Positions 1-8,415 are shown, numbered from the stretch's first letter. The stretch is DNA of 33,307 bases from Bacteroidales bacterium UBA6366 (GCA_002438845.1 DJRG01000001.1:1-33307); one strand, 5' to 3'. The notes: generated from the sequence alone by a model not told the origin. Translations and numbers: made by a program.

Positions 1-30
1 GAAGAAGTCAATGCGCTTTAGACAATGAAA

Positions 31-63
31 AAGAGTGCCCCGGTGCGGACCAAGGGCACTCTT
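31..63 (-). terminator. Rho-independent terminator after the beta-helix gene
   Basis: A perfect 10-bp stem (31-40 with 54-63, arm AAGAGTGCCC) encloses a 13-nt loop. Read on the minus strand it is followed by a short T run (complement of 28-32). It lies 37 bases past the stop codon of the minus-strand gene ending at 100 and probably ends the three-gene operon. Confidence 0.8.
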
Positions 64-99
64 CTCAAGAATATTCATGGAGGCTTTTAAGCCACCGTG

Positions 100-1674
100 C
101 TACCGCGGCACCTGCGCCCCGTAGCCCGGCATAGCTCCGAAGAGCAGAAGCGCCTTCTCCCAATTGTAGCGGTTGGCGTACATCGTGACCTTGGAGGTCA
201 TGGTGCCGATCTGGTTCATGCCGAGAGCCGACCGGAACGTGTTGACCGCAGAATTAGGATTGTGCTGCATCTCAGCGGTGTAAGACGCATTGAGGAACCC
301 TTTCAGGTAAGCCTCGTCAATCTTGCCCTTGAATATGTTCGCGTCCTTGACCGTTGTGTTGCCGCTCTCGGAGTCAAGATATTCAACATCTGAAAAATCG
401 GCGCTGCTGATGTTGATGAAATTGCCGCCTCCCGGAATCGAAATGTCACCCATCCTGTTGAGGAAGAACACATTGTTCTCCACGCTGGTCTTTCGGGTGG
501 CCTCACGGTTCCTGTCGCTGTCGATGTGCGTGTAGTCAAGAGCGGTCATCATTGAGCAACCGAAGATGTTGTTGGCAAGATAGCAGTCCGTGCCAGGCTG
601 GAAACGGAATCCGTACCCCATCGTCTCAAGGTTCTGCTTGAACGACCACATGAACAGCAATGTGTTGTTGGTGAAGTCAACCCTTGAGTTTACCTTTGGA
701 TCCGAGCCGCGCACGTCCATCGCCTCCATCCTGCAATTCACGAATATGTTGTTGTCGATCCGCATGGATCCTCTGAAAAGGCCGAGAATCACGTGGTTAG
801 GAGCATTGATGAACGCGCAGTTGCGCACTGTCAGGTTCACGTTGGAGTTATTCATGTAGAGAATGCAGGACTCCTTCGTGAAAGTCTCCAGATTGGAAAG
901 GTCCGCCCCTCCCATGCCTTTCGTTCCGATCGGATTCATCTTCGTCGTCTCCACACCTTCAGGCTGCCCCTTCTGGTTCTCGTCGTTGCCGGAATAGTAG
1001 GAAATGGAGTTGCCACGGTCGAAGATGATTCCGTCGAACAGAACCTCAGCGTTTCGGTACTCAACATTGCTATCGTACTTGCCGACATTGATCTCAAGCT
1101 GAACGGTCGGAGCCTTGGCGGTGCCGTTGGACTCCGGGGTTGGCTGTACCAACGTGCGGTAGTTCAGGATGTCCCGCTGGGAGAAATCCCCGTTGAAGCC
1201 ACCGTAGATGTAGGCAGGCTTGCGGACGAAGATGTTTCCGCAGCGAAGGAGACCATAGTAGTTGCCGGCGGCCACGTAGATTGTGGAACCGGCCGGAGCG
1301 ATGTCCAGCGCTTTTTGAATATTCTTAAGAGGCGTTGACGGGCTCAAACCGTCATTCTTGTTGTTGCCGGACTCACTGACATAGTAGATAGTGCCATTGG
1401 CGTTTACGGAGACACGGCCGTTGCCCGCCGCCGGCGCCTGGCCATCCCCGCCACGCCCGTTGAGGGCATCGTTGGCACCTTTCTCAATAGTACCCTCCAC
1501 TTTGTCCAATCCTTTTTGGATGGCTTTGTCCACACCCATGGTGCTTCTCGTGGTGGCGGCGTTCTTTGCGCGTTTACCGAGTTGGTTCAGAAGGCTCTGA
1601 GCCGGCATATTCATTGAAAGCGAGAGAGCGACAACAACTCCCAAAGTTTTTTTAATATTTCTGAATATTTTCAT
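100..1674 (-). CDS. Secreted right-handed beta-helix protein (DUF1565/pectate-lyase-like fold)
   Basis: The 524-residue product begins with a Sec-type signal peptide (basic MKIFRNIKK, a hydrophobic stretch and an AQS cleavage region near residue 26). An Ala/Gly-rich low-complexity part follows to about residue 90. From about residue 94 comes the GTIYYVSESGNN..DGLSPSTPLKNIQKAL pattern, which opens many extracellular parallel beta-helix proteins (DUF1565-like). The rest is rich in short Asn-containing strands such as NNIFVNC and NNTLLFMW, typical of helix rungs. I see no catalytic motif that would make it a lyase or a hydrolase, so a surface or periplasmic carbohydrate-binding or structural role is as likely. 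It is the last gene of an apparent operon, 40 bases after the TMEM43-family gene. The fold assignment is fairly safe; the function is unknown. Confidence 0.8.
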   Translation of the reverse strand: MKIFRNIKKTLGVVVALSLSMNMPAQSLLNQLGKRAKNAATTRSTMGVDKAIQKGLDKVEGTIEKGANDALNGRGGDGQAPAAGNGRVSVNANGTIYYVSESGNNKNDGLSPSTPLKNIQKALDIAPAGSTIYVAAGNYYGLLRCGNIFVRKPAYIYGGFNGDFSQRDILNYRTLVQPTPESNGTAKAPTVQLEINVGKYDSNVEYRNAEVLFDGIIFDRGNSISYYSGNDENQKGQPEGVETTKMNPIGTKGMGGADLSNLETFTKESCILYMNNSNVNLTVRNCAFINAPNHVILGLFRGSMRIDNNIFVNCRMEAMDVRGSDPKVNSRVDFTNNTLLFMWSFKQNLETMGYGFRFQPGTDCYLANNIFGCSMMTALDYTHIDSDRNREATRKTSVENNVFFLNRMGDISIPGGGNFINISSADFSDVEYLDSESGNTTVKDANIFKGKIDEAYLKGFLNASYTAEMQHNPNSAVNTFRSALGMNQIGTMTSKVTMYANRYNWEKALLLFGAMPGYGAQVPR

Positions 1675-1714
1675 TTTGATATCTGAATATTAATAAGTTG
1701 CGTCGTTGTGAAAA

Positions 1715-2896
1715 CTATGCGGACGTAGTGGCCTTCTTCCTGCTGGACAGGAAGATGATCAGTGCCACCGCTATTACAATCAAGGATATTCCAAGGATCG
1801 GTCTGTAGGCAAGCCATGCGATGGCGATCACGATGAACGACCATGCGAAACCGACGAGCGAGCAGACAAGGCCCACACCTGCTCCGATGATGTTCGCGAT
1901 GAAAGGAACCACCTTGGCGAGAGTCTCAAGGAATCCGAATATACCCTTTAGGCCACCGATGACAAGGAATATACCCAGGAACCTGAGGATCCAGAGCCAC
2001 ATCTTGTTGGCGGAGTGCTGTCCCTCGTACATCTGATCCGCGGACAGGACTCCCATCTGAAGAATGTCGAAATTCTTTCCGTTCTTGGATGTGTAGGGCA
2101 CGAATGTGTCACCGCTGACCTGGGCCATGAGGGAGACCTCGACAGGAAGCACCTTGGTGAAGGTCACACGCACGTCACCGACCTGAGGCGTTCCGGACTT
2201 ATGGCCGAAGTAGACCACGTTGTTCTGGATTTTCACGGTAAGGGTAGTGTCGATCATGCACTCCTCTTTGAACAACTCCTTGGTGATCCTCTTGGTGTCC
2301 TTCTCGGAAAAGAGGTAAGGCTGCTCACCGCCGATAGAGGCGATCTGGCTTTTGGTCAGCCTATAGGCACCGAACGTCACGTTCTCGGCTGTCTGTCTCA
2401 AGTCGTCGATGGCGATTCTGACCCTATTCGCTCCTTGATACTCAGGGTCGTGGAACTCCTCTGAATTGACAGGAGAGTCCATCCATTTCTTCTCGTAGGT
2501 GTAGGTCGTGGTGGTCTCCTGGCCACCTCCGACCTTGTCCTTGGTCTTGCTCTGGGAGCGCTCGATCCACTGGTAGTACTCAACCTTTCTGACAAATTTG
2601 ACAGCTGTCACACCGACACAGAAATCAGGGTCGATGAGCGAGTCGATGGTGGCTGTCATACCTGCGGCATGAACCAGTTTCCCGTCGAACTGAGGATCAA
2701 TTGTGTTTATGTCGGTCATCTCGACGGTCACTCCTGCGGCCTCGTTGAGCATTTTGGCTGTCTTGACGGCCCTGCCTTCATTCCACCAAAGGAGGATTGT
2801 GCCAACAATAATGAGCAGGAAACCGGAGCCGATGCCACCGAAAGATTTCTTCACGCGCTGACCGTAGGTGGTCTTTGTCGTCTCTGTGTAAGCCAT
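1715..2896 (-). CDS. TMEM43 (DUF1625) family membrane protein
   Basis: The product is 393 residues. A hydrophobic segment at about 20-38 (FGGIGSGFLLIIVGTILLWW) leads into NEGRAVK, a hallmark of the TMEM43/LUMA family. A long soluble middle region follows (about 45-295) with VEYYQW, and the C-terminal third holds several more membrane segments (about 298-385). This is the layout of TMEM43 proteins: a large extracytoplasmic domain between an N-terminal anchor and a C-terminal membrane bundle. Bacterial members have no established biochemical role; the human homologue is an inner nuclear membrane protein. The gene sits 40 bases after the upstream secreted-protein gene and 40 bases before the beta-helix gene, which suggests co-transcription. 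The family call is confident; the function is unknown. Confidence 0.85.
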   Translation of the reverse strand: MAYTETTKTTYGQRVKKSFGGIGSGFLLIIVGTILLWWNEGRAVKTAKMLNEAAGVTVEMTDINTIDPQFDGKLVHAAGMTATIDSLIDPDFCVGVTAVKFVRKVEYYQWIERSQSKTKDKVGGGQETTTTYTYEKKWMDSPVNSEEFHDPEYQGANRVRIAIDDLRQTAENVTFGAYRLTKSQIASIGGEQPYLFSEKDTKRITKELFKEECMIDTTLTVKIQNNVVYFGHKSGTPQVGDVRVTFTKVLPVEVSLMAQVSGDTFVPYTSKNGKNFDILQMGVLSADQMYEGQHSANKMWLWILRFLGIFLVIGGLKGIFGFLETLAKVVPFIANIIGAGVGLVCSLVGFAWSFIVIAIAWLAYRPILGISLIVIAVALIIFLSSRKKATTSA

Positions 2897-2936
2897 AAGA
2901 ATAGCTTTTAGTTTGTATTAATTATGTGATAGCGAT

Positions 2937-4211
2937 TTACTTGATGAAAAATCCGCTTCTGGTACCTACACCGAAGAGGTAGGTCTTGCCGTACTTGCCG
3001 CCACCCATGTAGTCCTGGGCGAAGCCGTAGTTTGTGGCGTAACGCCTGCCGTCCTTTTTGATGTCCACCCATGCGCTGACACGGCGGCGCAAAATGTTGC
3101 CGAAACCGTCACGGTCGATCTGCCATGTCGAGTTGAGGATGGTGACACGCTTTGCGTCCTCCTCTGGGAACTGGGCTCTTGCGGCTGCCAGACATGCATT
3201 CAGGAACGCAGCGTCACCCATCTTGGTGGCAGGCCAAGGCTGCATGCTCGCGGCGATCTCCGCTTCGCGTGCGGCCTTGCGCTCAGCTTCTTCTTTGGCA
3301 AGTTGTTCTTTCTCAGCCTTGTACTCGTCCCTCAGCTGAGCGGCCGTCTTGACCGGATTCCTGGCCTGGAACTCCTCTGAAGTTTGTGCTATGGCCGACT
3401 TAAGGTCAGTGAGAACTTGATTATACTGAGGATCGCTTTCAAGAAGATAACCGAATGATGCGTTCAGATTGTAGGCTGAATATGCCCAGTCAAGGTACCA
3501 CTCCTTCATCTTACCTGAATATTCATTGGATTTCCCAATCTCGAACTCGATCTGATTGTAGGTCCCTTCGGCGAACTTCGCCCTGTCTTCCTTGGCCGTA
3601 GCCGCCTTTTTAGGCAATCCCGTCCAAAGCTTCGCCCAGATCTTTCCGTAGGCGGCGTTGTAATGCTCTTTGTACTCATTGTACTTGAACTGCTCCTTGA
3701 CGCCTTCCGTCTCACGAGCCATGTTCTCGATGAAATTGTACATCTCCCCGGAGCGGGTGAAATACTCAAGTTCCTGGTTGTCGAAGTTTTGCTCGTCCGC
3801 GGCCTCCTCCATCCTATAGAGATAGTAAAGGGAGTTGGCGATGACAGTCTTGCTGTTCATTGTCATGGTCGGGAGGTCTGTCTTCCATTCCTGAAGCTGT
3901 TCCCAGGAGGACTTGGCGTTGCCCTCGTAAAGAGTCCCTTCCTGACCGACGATCCTCACGCAGTCTCCCATGTCGGAATTCCAGAACTTTTCCTCGTCAG
4001 GACGGACTCCGTCCACAACGTTCCGGACTTGTGCCGCGGCTTTCTCCTTTGCGGTTTCCGCCACCGCCGTCTTTGTCTTGGACGCTTCATTCTTGACTTT
4101 GTTCTTAATGGCGTTTCCCAGTCCACCCAACTGTGCGTTGGCTGTCATTGTGCCGAGTCCCGCCATCAAGGCGACGACCGTTATGGCTTTCAAACTAAGA
4201 TTTGTAATCAT
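2937..4211 (-). CDS. Secreted protein of unknown function
   Basis: I place the start at the ATG ending at 4211, which gives 424 residues and a clean signal peptide (MITNLSLKAITVVALMAGLG..ANAQ). The frame stays open upstream to 4283, but that stretch contains a promoter-like TAACTTTG (4245-4238) and should be untranslated. After the signal come a Lys/Ala-rich helical segment (NAIKNKVKNEASKTKTAVAETAKEKAAAQ), a mostly helical middle, a charged coiled-coil-like segment (EKEQLAKEEAERKAAREAEI, around residues 300-325), and a C-terminal part rich in Trp, Gly and Tyr ending FGVGTRSGFFIK. I recognise no named domain. It is the first gene of a minus-strand operon with the TMEM43-family and beta-helix genes, behind an operator-like inverted repeat shared with the gene starting at 8249. 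Confidence 0.75.
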   Translation of the reverse strand: MITNLSLKAITVVALMAGLGTMTANAQLGGLGNAIKNKVKNEASKTKTAVAETAKEKAAAQVRNVVDGVRPDEEKFWNSDMGDCVRIVGQEGTLYEGNAKSSWEQLQEWKTDLPTMTMNSKTVIANSLYYLYRMEEAADEQNFDNQELEYFTRSGEMYNFIENMARETEGVKEQFKYNEYKEHYNAAYGKIWAKLWTGLPKKAATAKEDRAKFAEGTYNQIEFEIGKSNEYSGKMKEWYLDWAYSAYNLNASFGYLLESDPQYNQVLTDLKSAIAQTSEEFQARNPVKTAAQLRDEYKAEKEQLAKEEAERKAAREAEIAASMQPWPATKMGDAAFLNACLAAARAQFPEEDAKRVTILNSTWQIDRDGFGNILRRRVSAWVDIKKDGRRYATNYGFAQDYMGGGKYGKTYLFGVGTRSGFFIK

Positions 4212-4237
4212 GTGATTTTTTAGGTTTATGTGTACCG

Positions 4238-4245
4238 CAAAGTTA
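4238..4245 (-). promoter_or_regulatory. Promoter -7 element (TAACTTTG) of the 4211-100 operon
   Basis: On the minus strand the sequence reads TAACTTTG, an exact match to the Bacteroidota -7 consensus TAnnTTTG, 26 bases upstream of the ATG at 4211. The -33 position carries an AT-rich ATATTC rather than TTTG. The same -7 box stands at the same distance from the same upstream inverted repeat at 8389-8396. Confidence 0.65.
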
Positions 4246-4264
4246 GCCGGGACGCACCAAAAAG

Positions 4265-4305
4265 AATATGGCCAGAGAGGCAAAATGCGTCTCTTTGGCC
4301 ATATT
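4265..4305 (-). promoter_or_regulatory. Operator-like inverted repeat, copy 1
   Basis: Arms AATATGGCCA-AGAG (4265-4279) and CTCT-TGGCCATATT (4291-4305) are complementary except for one mismatch and flank an 11-base centre. The repeat sits just upstream of the -33 region of the 4211-100 operon and 25 bases past the stop codon of the TPR/AraC-type regulator. It could form a terminator-like hairpin for that gene, but the conserved spacing with copy 2 at 8416-8456 argues for a protein-binding site. Confidence 0.6.
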
Positions 4306-4330
4306 TCTCCGAAGTCTGCTTGAAATTATG

Positions 4331-5962
4331 TTATTGCCCGGTGTTGCCGTCCCGCCATTGTTTCGGCGTGGTGCCGGTGACTTTCTTGAACAAAGTTATG
4401 AAATAGGAAGTGTCATTGATTCCGCAGAGCAAGGCGACCTCCGAGACAGGTTTGTCTTTCTGTCTGGTCAGAATTTCTTTGGCCATCTCAATTCTGACCT
4501 CTGTCACCAGAGCGCTGCTGCTGCTCCCTGTCTGAGCCTTGATCTGGCGGTTGAGGTTTGATCTGGTGGTGCAGAGAGCGGATGCCGCTTCCTGGAGGTC
4601 AACGTCCTTCCCTTCCGTGATCTGTTTCCGGATTTCAGCCTTCAACGGTCCGACAACATCCCGCTCAGGAGTCTGTGACGGACGAGAGGCCGTACGTTTC
4701 CTTGCCGCGTCGAGCTTGGCCAGAGTGTCGTCAAGGATGGACTTGATGGACTTGTTCCTACGGGCGAGAAGCCATATCGCGAACGCCAGCAATGCCACGG
4801 CCACGATGCCGAACCAAAGGATCTTCCGTTTGGAACTCAGATGATGATCCCTCTCGCTTGTGATCTGCTCGTTGCGGTAGCGGGCGTTATATTCATTGAG
4901 CCCCTGGTTCATCTCGCTGTCGTAGAGTGAGTCCTTGATGTGGGTGTACTGCATCAGATGCTCCACGGCTTCATCGGAATTGCGTGGAGTCAGAGCCCTG
5001 CTGAGTCCATAGTGCGAATGACTCATGTTGTATGCATCCCCTTTTTCGGAAAAGACCTTGAGCGCCGACCTGAAATATTCGACAGCCCTCTCGTGGTCTC
5101 CTTTCTGGAGGCAGATGTCGCCCATCTGGTTGCAGCTGATGGACCAAGACTGCATATTCCCGGCCTTTTCCAGTTCAGGAAGCGCTTTGAGCAGAGACTT
5201 TTCCGCATCGTCGTACTGACCGAGGGCCATCTGTGCCGCCGCCATCTGCGACAGTCTGACCGCAGCCTTGTCGTTAAGCCCCATGGCCTTGTTGATGTCG
5301 TAGGCGCGGCGGGAATATTCAAGGCTCTTCTCATGTTCTCCCATGCTGTGGTAGATTTCCGCCGCCATGCCGCAGCGCACCGCCAACTTTAGGGAGTCTT
5401 TCTGCCTTTCGCAGATCCTGATGGCCTCAAGAACGTATTTCACTCCCTCCGCAGGCTGCTTCGACGCAAGGCATATCCCTGCCAAAGTGTTCAATGAATA
5501 CGCTATCCGCTCTTCATCCTGAAGTTCTCGTCCCAACTCAAGGGTCGCCTGTGCGTGTTCAAGTGACTTGTGGTAGTCAGACTTTCGGAAATATGCAATG
5601 GAAAGGACGTTGTCGCAGTCGCATTCTATCTCTTTAGTTCCGATTTTCTTGCTGAGCGCCAACGCTTTGCTCGAATAACCAATGGCCTTGTCATATTCCT
5701 GGGCATCGTAGTACCATTCCCCGGCCCAGTACCATGTCAGAGCCTTGACGCTGTCCGTCTTGCTGCCGGGAAGCAGTTCTATGGTCCCTTCTGTGAAGCC
5801 ATCCTTTGCCAGATATTCAAAAAACGCTTCAGCTGAGTGTCTCGCCTGAGCCCCTTTCTGGCGGTCGAACGCCGTAATCAGCGAATCCACCATATTCTGT
5901 GAATATGCTGGCAATGCGGCTAAAAGTAATATATAGATAAGTACAATTCTTATTGTTCTCAT
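4331..5962 (-). CDS. Membrane-spanning TPR/AraC-type transcriptional regulator
   Basis: The 543-residue product starts with a signal or anchor sequence (MRTIRIVLIYILLLAALPAYS). Tetratricopeptide repeats follow from about residue 75 to 345 (for example GEWYYDAQEYDKAIGYSSKAL and GDICLQKGDHERAVEYFRSAL). A transmembrane helix lies at 381-400, then a charged linker and a C-terminal AraC-type double helix-turn-helix (about 444-540, with VSEVALLCGINDTSYFITLF and KVTGTTPKQWR). This arrangement, with sensor TPRs outside and DNA-binding domain inside, is known in Bacteroidota as one-component regulators of membrane or nutrient genes. The gene stops 25 bases before an operator-like repeat that precedes the next operon, so that operon is a candidate target. 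I see no clear TAnnTTTG box upstream of it. The ligand is unknown. Confidence 0.88.
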   Translation of the reverse strand: MRTIRIVLIYILLLAALPAYSQNMVDSLITAFDRQKGAQARHSAEAFFEYLAKDGFTEGTIELLPGSKTDSVKALTWYWAGEWYYDAQEYDKAIGYSSKALALSKKIGTKEIECDCDNVLSIAYFRKSDYHKSLEHAQATLELGRELQDEERIAYSLNTLAGICLASKQPAEGVKYVLEAIRICERQKDSLKLAVRCGMAAEIYHSMGEHEKSLEYSRRAYDINKAMGLNDKAAVRLSQMAAAQMALGQYDDAEKSLLKALPELEKAGNMQSWSISCNQMGDICLQKGDHERAVEYFRSALKVFSEKGDAYNMSHSHYGLSRALTPRNSDEAVEHLMQYTHIKDSLYDSEMNQGLNEYNARYRNEQITSERDHHLSSKRKILWFGIVAVALLAFAIWLLARRNKSIKSILDDTLAKLDAARKRTASRPSQTPERDVVGPLKAEIRKQITEGKDVDLQEAASALCTTRSNLNRQIKAQTGSSSSALVTEVRIEMAKEILTRQKDKPVSEVALLCGINDTSYFITLFKKVTGTTPKQWRDGNTGQ

Positions 5963-6090
5963 TGTTGGATTCTGTTGGTAAGCTGGTGACCGGGATGGGC
6001 ACTCCGTAAAAAATCATTGACAAATTTGGAGAAATTATCTGAATATTCCTACTTATTCATCAATGCTTTTCCAGAAGAGGCCATCCTTAT

Positions 6091-6190
6091 GGTTCGACAG
6101 GCTCACCAACCGGACGGTGTCGGTCACTGGACCTGTGGTTGCTGGACCTGTGGTTGCTGAGCCTGTGGTTGCTGAGCCTGTCGAAGCATC
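6091..6190. repeat. Inverted hairpin repeat with internal 15-bp tandem units
   Basis: TTCGACAGGCTCA (6093-6105) and its exact complement TGAGCCTGTCGAA (6173-6185) face each other about 67 bases apart. Between and into the second arm are four 15-base units at 6131, 6146, 6161 and 6176; the first three read [AG]CCTGTGGTTGCTG[AG] and the fourth runs into the core CTGAGCCTGTCGAAG. Short ORFs on both strands are by-products of the repeat. The rest of the 5963-6344 gap shows nothing coding. Confidence 0.75.
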
Positions 6191-6233
6191 AAAACGACCG
6201 ATCCCGTCTGAAGTACCGAGCGACAAAACAGAA

Positions 6234-6261
6234 AGCCCGGAAGCATGGATGCCACCGGGCT
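6234..6261 (-). terminator. Terminator of the two-domain lipoprotein gene
   Basis: A 7-bp stem AGCCCGG/CCGGGCT (6234-6240 with 6255-6261) is followed on the minus strand by a T-rich run (TTTCTGTTTTGTCG). It lies about 85 bases past the stop codon of the minus-strand gene ending at 6345. Confidence 0.6.
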
Positions 6262-6344
6262 CATTGATTAAATTCATTTAAATTGCTGTCGCCTTGCCTT
6301 TGCCGGAAAGCCTCTTGGATGCAACATGTGCATTGAAAGCGAAC

Positions 6345-8249
6345 TTACTGACAGACGGCTCTAACCGTTTCTCCTCTGCCTATCCGGTTGGTAACGGATT
6401 CTATGGGTAAGTATAAGGGTATCTCATCACCGAAGGAGCAACAGTAAGGAGCTGAGTAGCTGTTGTCAATATGCACTCCTGTCTTAATCCTTATCTGGGA
6501 GGACATGTAAGAGCCGTAGTGGCCCAATGCATAGTCTGGGATTTCATCTCCCTTGTAATAGTACCCGGCAAAAGGGAAGAATATCGATTTGCCGTTCTTC
6601 TTTGAAGTGAACTGCATTCCTGCGACTCCGTTGCGGACGGTCTTGATGCGATCGGTGTTGCGGCACAATTCCTCCCACTCGCTCTGCGTAGGGATACGCC
6701 ACCCAGAACCCCACGCCACAGAGGCCGCATCATCCTCCGGGTCAAGTATTGTTTTTTTGTCTCTCTTGTTATATTTGGTAAACTCCTTGCCGTTCCAATA
6801 CGCATACGAGTCAGTCTCTTTGAAACTCGTTCTCGGAGAAGTCTCACCCCAGGCGTAGTATCCCCCGTATTCTTCAGGCTTCGTCGCACCAAGATTCCAC
6901 CCTGCCCACTTTACGCTGAGACCGAGGTCAACAATCTGCTCTGCCTTTTCCGCAGCTGTGTTGAGCTCAATGCCATCCCCATAGTATCTGACAGACTCAA
7001 TGGAGACAAATGGACGGACTTTATATGATGTTGCTTCCCGAAGTCCTGAGAGTTCGAGCCTCATAGTCCCGTCCGCTGCCACATTGCACTCTTGATTTCC
7101 CTCATTGATAACATCTACTCTCGCGCCGGTACCGTAGCAGAACCCGGCATAGTCAATCTTGCCGCCAGAAGTGGTAACCTTGGATACAGCAACTGCTGAT
7201 GTCTCCCCGATATCCGAAACTGCCGTCCCGCTGAAGTTGACTTCATATCCGTCCTGCGGACGCTCGCCATAGATAGCCCGCACAGCGAGTCCATAGACCC
7301 TTCCGGCCGTAGTCTCCAAAACGAAACCATGCTCGATGCTATCGACCCCGGTATTGAAGGCAAGAGCCTTATCGTTGGATGAGATGGATAGTGATGATGT
7401 CCAATAATAGGCATGTTTGCCCTGAAAACCCTGCATCCCACCAGCTTTCGGAAGAAAAATGGCGTTCTTGTTCGGCCCGATGAAAAGATAGCCGCCGACG
7501 CCATTGAGTACATACTCGCGTATTTCGCATTTTTTCTTGAGTTCCTGCATCTCCTGCGTAGTCGGCATCCTCCACTTATCTCCCCACGCCACAGAGGCCG
7601 CATCATCCTCCGGGTCAAGTATGGTATTCTGGTCTTCGACACCATTCTCCGGGTTGGTGCAGTACTTTGTGATGTGGATTTTTCCCGGCTCGGCCCATCC
7701 GAACCTGTAATGATCCCACATATTGTATTTGTAGGTGGATTCATCACGCACCTCCACCTCTCCCCAGGCGTAATAGTCACCGTATTCTTCTGGTTTGGAG
7801 GCCCCTATGTTCCAGCTCGCCCATTTGACGCTAAGTCCAAGGTCTGCTATCTGCTCGGACACAAGGACGAATTCCGGATTCGGGTCAGGATCTGGGTCAG
7901 GATCAGGATCAGGGTTTGGGCTGGAAGAAGCCACCACGGTCACAATGCAGGATGCGGACTTGCCGTTGTGGGCAACTGCGGACACCACGGCGCGCCCCTC
8001 CCCGACAGCGGTCACAGCGCCATCTGAAACGGCCGCCACCTTTTCATTGTCAGAAGCCCATTCGATTGTCTTATCATTGGCGGCGGCGGGAACGACCGTC
8101 GCCTTAAGCATAGTTCTGTCTCCGATTTCCAATTCAATGGACGACGGGCTGACCGAAACAGACGAGACCTCCACATCAGAGGCTGGACGTTCGCAGGATA
8201 TGGCCGCAATTATGCAGGCGGCAAACAAGGTGAGTTTATCTTTAACCAT
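6345..8249 (-). CDS. Surface lipoprotein: Big_2-like Ig domain plus two copies of a WGE-type domain
   Basis: The 634-residue product has a lipoprotein signal with lipobox AISC (Cys19). An Ig-like Big_2-type domain follows (about 27-107, VSVSPSSIELEIGD..VVPAAANDKTIEWASDN), then an Asp-Pro repeat linker (about 110-125). Next come a module opening VSEQIADLGLSVKWASWN..EYGDYYAWGE (about 130-330), a fibronectin-like segment (about 335-430) and a second copy of the module (about 438-634, DLGLSVKWAGWN..EYGGYYAWGE). Each copy contains a WG..WR[MI]PT motif. Such modules are common in uncharacterised surface proteins of Bacteroidales. The two copies share a 41-base identical stretch at 6709-6749 and 7582-7622, a sign of recent duplication or gene conversion. 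Its promoter region copies that of the 4211-100 operon. The ligand is unknown. Confidence 0.8.
   Translation of the reverse strand: MVKDKLTLFAACIIAAISCERPASDVEVSSVSVSPSSIELEIGDRTMLKATVVPAAANDKTIEWASDNEKVAAVSDGAVTAVGEGRAVVSAVAHNGKSASCIVTVVASSSPNPDPDPDPDPDPNPEFVLVSEQIADLGLSVKWASWNIGASKPEEYGDYYAWGEVEVRDESTYKYNMWDHYRFGWAEPGKIHITKYCTNPENGVEDQNTILDPEDDAASVAWGDKWRMPTTQEMQELKKKCEIREYVLNGVGGYLFIGPNKNAIFLPKAGGMQGFQGKHAYYWTSSLSISSNDKALAFNTGVDSIEHGFVLETTAGRVYGLAVRAIYGERPQDGYEVNFSGTAVSDIGETSAVAVSKVTTSGGKIDYAGFCYGTGARVDVINEGNQECNVAADGTMRLELSGLREATSYKVRPFVSIESVRYYGDGIELNTAAEKAEQIVDLGLSVKWAGWNLGATKPEEYGGYYAWGETSPRTSFKETDSYAYWNGKEFTKYNKRDKKTILDPEDDAASVAWGSGWRIPTQSEWEELCRNTDRIKTVRNGVAGMQFTSKKNGKSIFFPFAGYYYKGDEIPDYALGHYGSYMSSQIRIKTGVHIDNSYSAPYCCSFGDEIPLYLPIESVTNRIGRGETVRAVCQ
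6709..6749 (-). repeat. 41-bp direct repeat, copy A, inside the lipoprotein gene
   Basis: These 41 bases are identical to 7582-7622. They encode the segment around TILDPEDDAASVAWG in the second copy of the protein module. Confidence 0.85.
7582..7622 (-). repeat. 41-bp direct repeat, copy B, inside the lipoprotein gene
   Basis: Identical to 6709-6749 and encodes the same segment of the first copy of the protein module. Flanking sequence of the two modules is far less alike, so this core has been kept or re-homogenised. Confidence 0.85.
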
Positions 8250-8388
8250 ACTTCGGTAAATTTTACCATTAACATATACTTCTATTCACGGACAGAGCCG
8301 AGTAACTTATTGATTGATTTTTTAACGAACTGTTGCGATAGTGGGTTCAGTAATACTGATGTCTTTCCACATTCGGTTATGGCGTTCG

Positions 8389-8396
8389 CAAAGTTA
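8389..8396 (-). promoter_or_regulatory. Promoter -7 element (TAACTTTG) of the lipoprotein gene
   Basis: Minus-strand TAACTTTG matches TAnnTTTG exactly. The implied 5' untranslated region to the ATG at 8249 is about 130 bases, in which I see nothing distinctive. Box and spacing to the inverted repeat match the copy at 4238-4245. Confidence 0.65.
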
Positions 8397-8415
8397 GCGG
8401 GTGTATTCCGAAATG

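Noticed and set aside
793..1338. 181-codon plus-strand ORF inside the beta-helix gene
   Set aside because: Antisense shadow of a well-supported gene; no domain recognised. The same holds for 3663-4223 and 7413-8027.
4212..4283. N-terminal extension of the secreted protein gene
   Set aside because: It would be translated through the TAACTTTG promoter box and would put 24 residues in front of a perfect signal peptide.
6131..6190. Four 15-base units as a possible CRISPR array
   Set aside because: The units are directly adjacent with no spacers and are too short.
6053..6281. Overlapping short ORFs on both strands (74 and 72 codons)
   Set aside because: Both are produced by the tandem and inverted repeat at 6091-6190; no signal, domain or start context supports translation.
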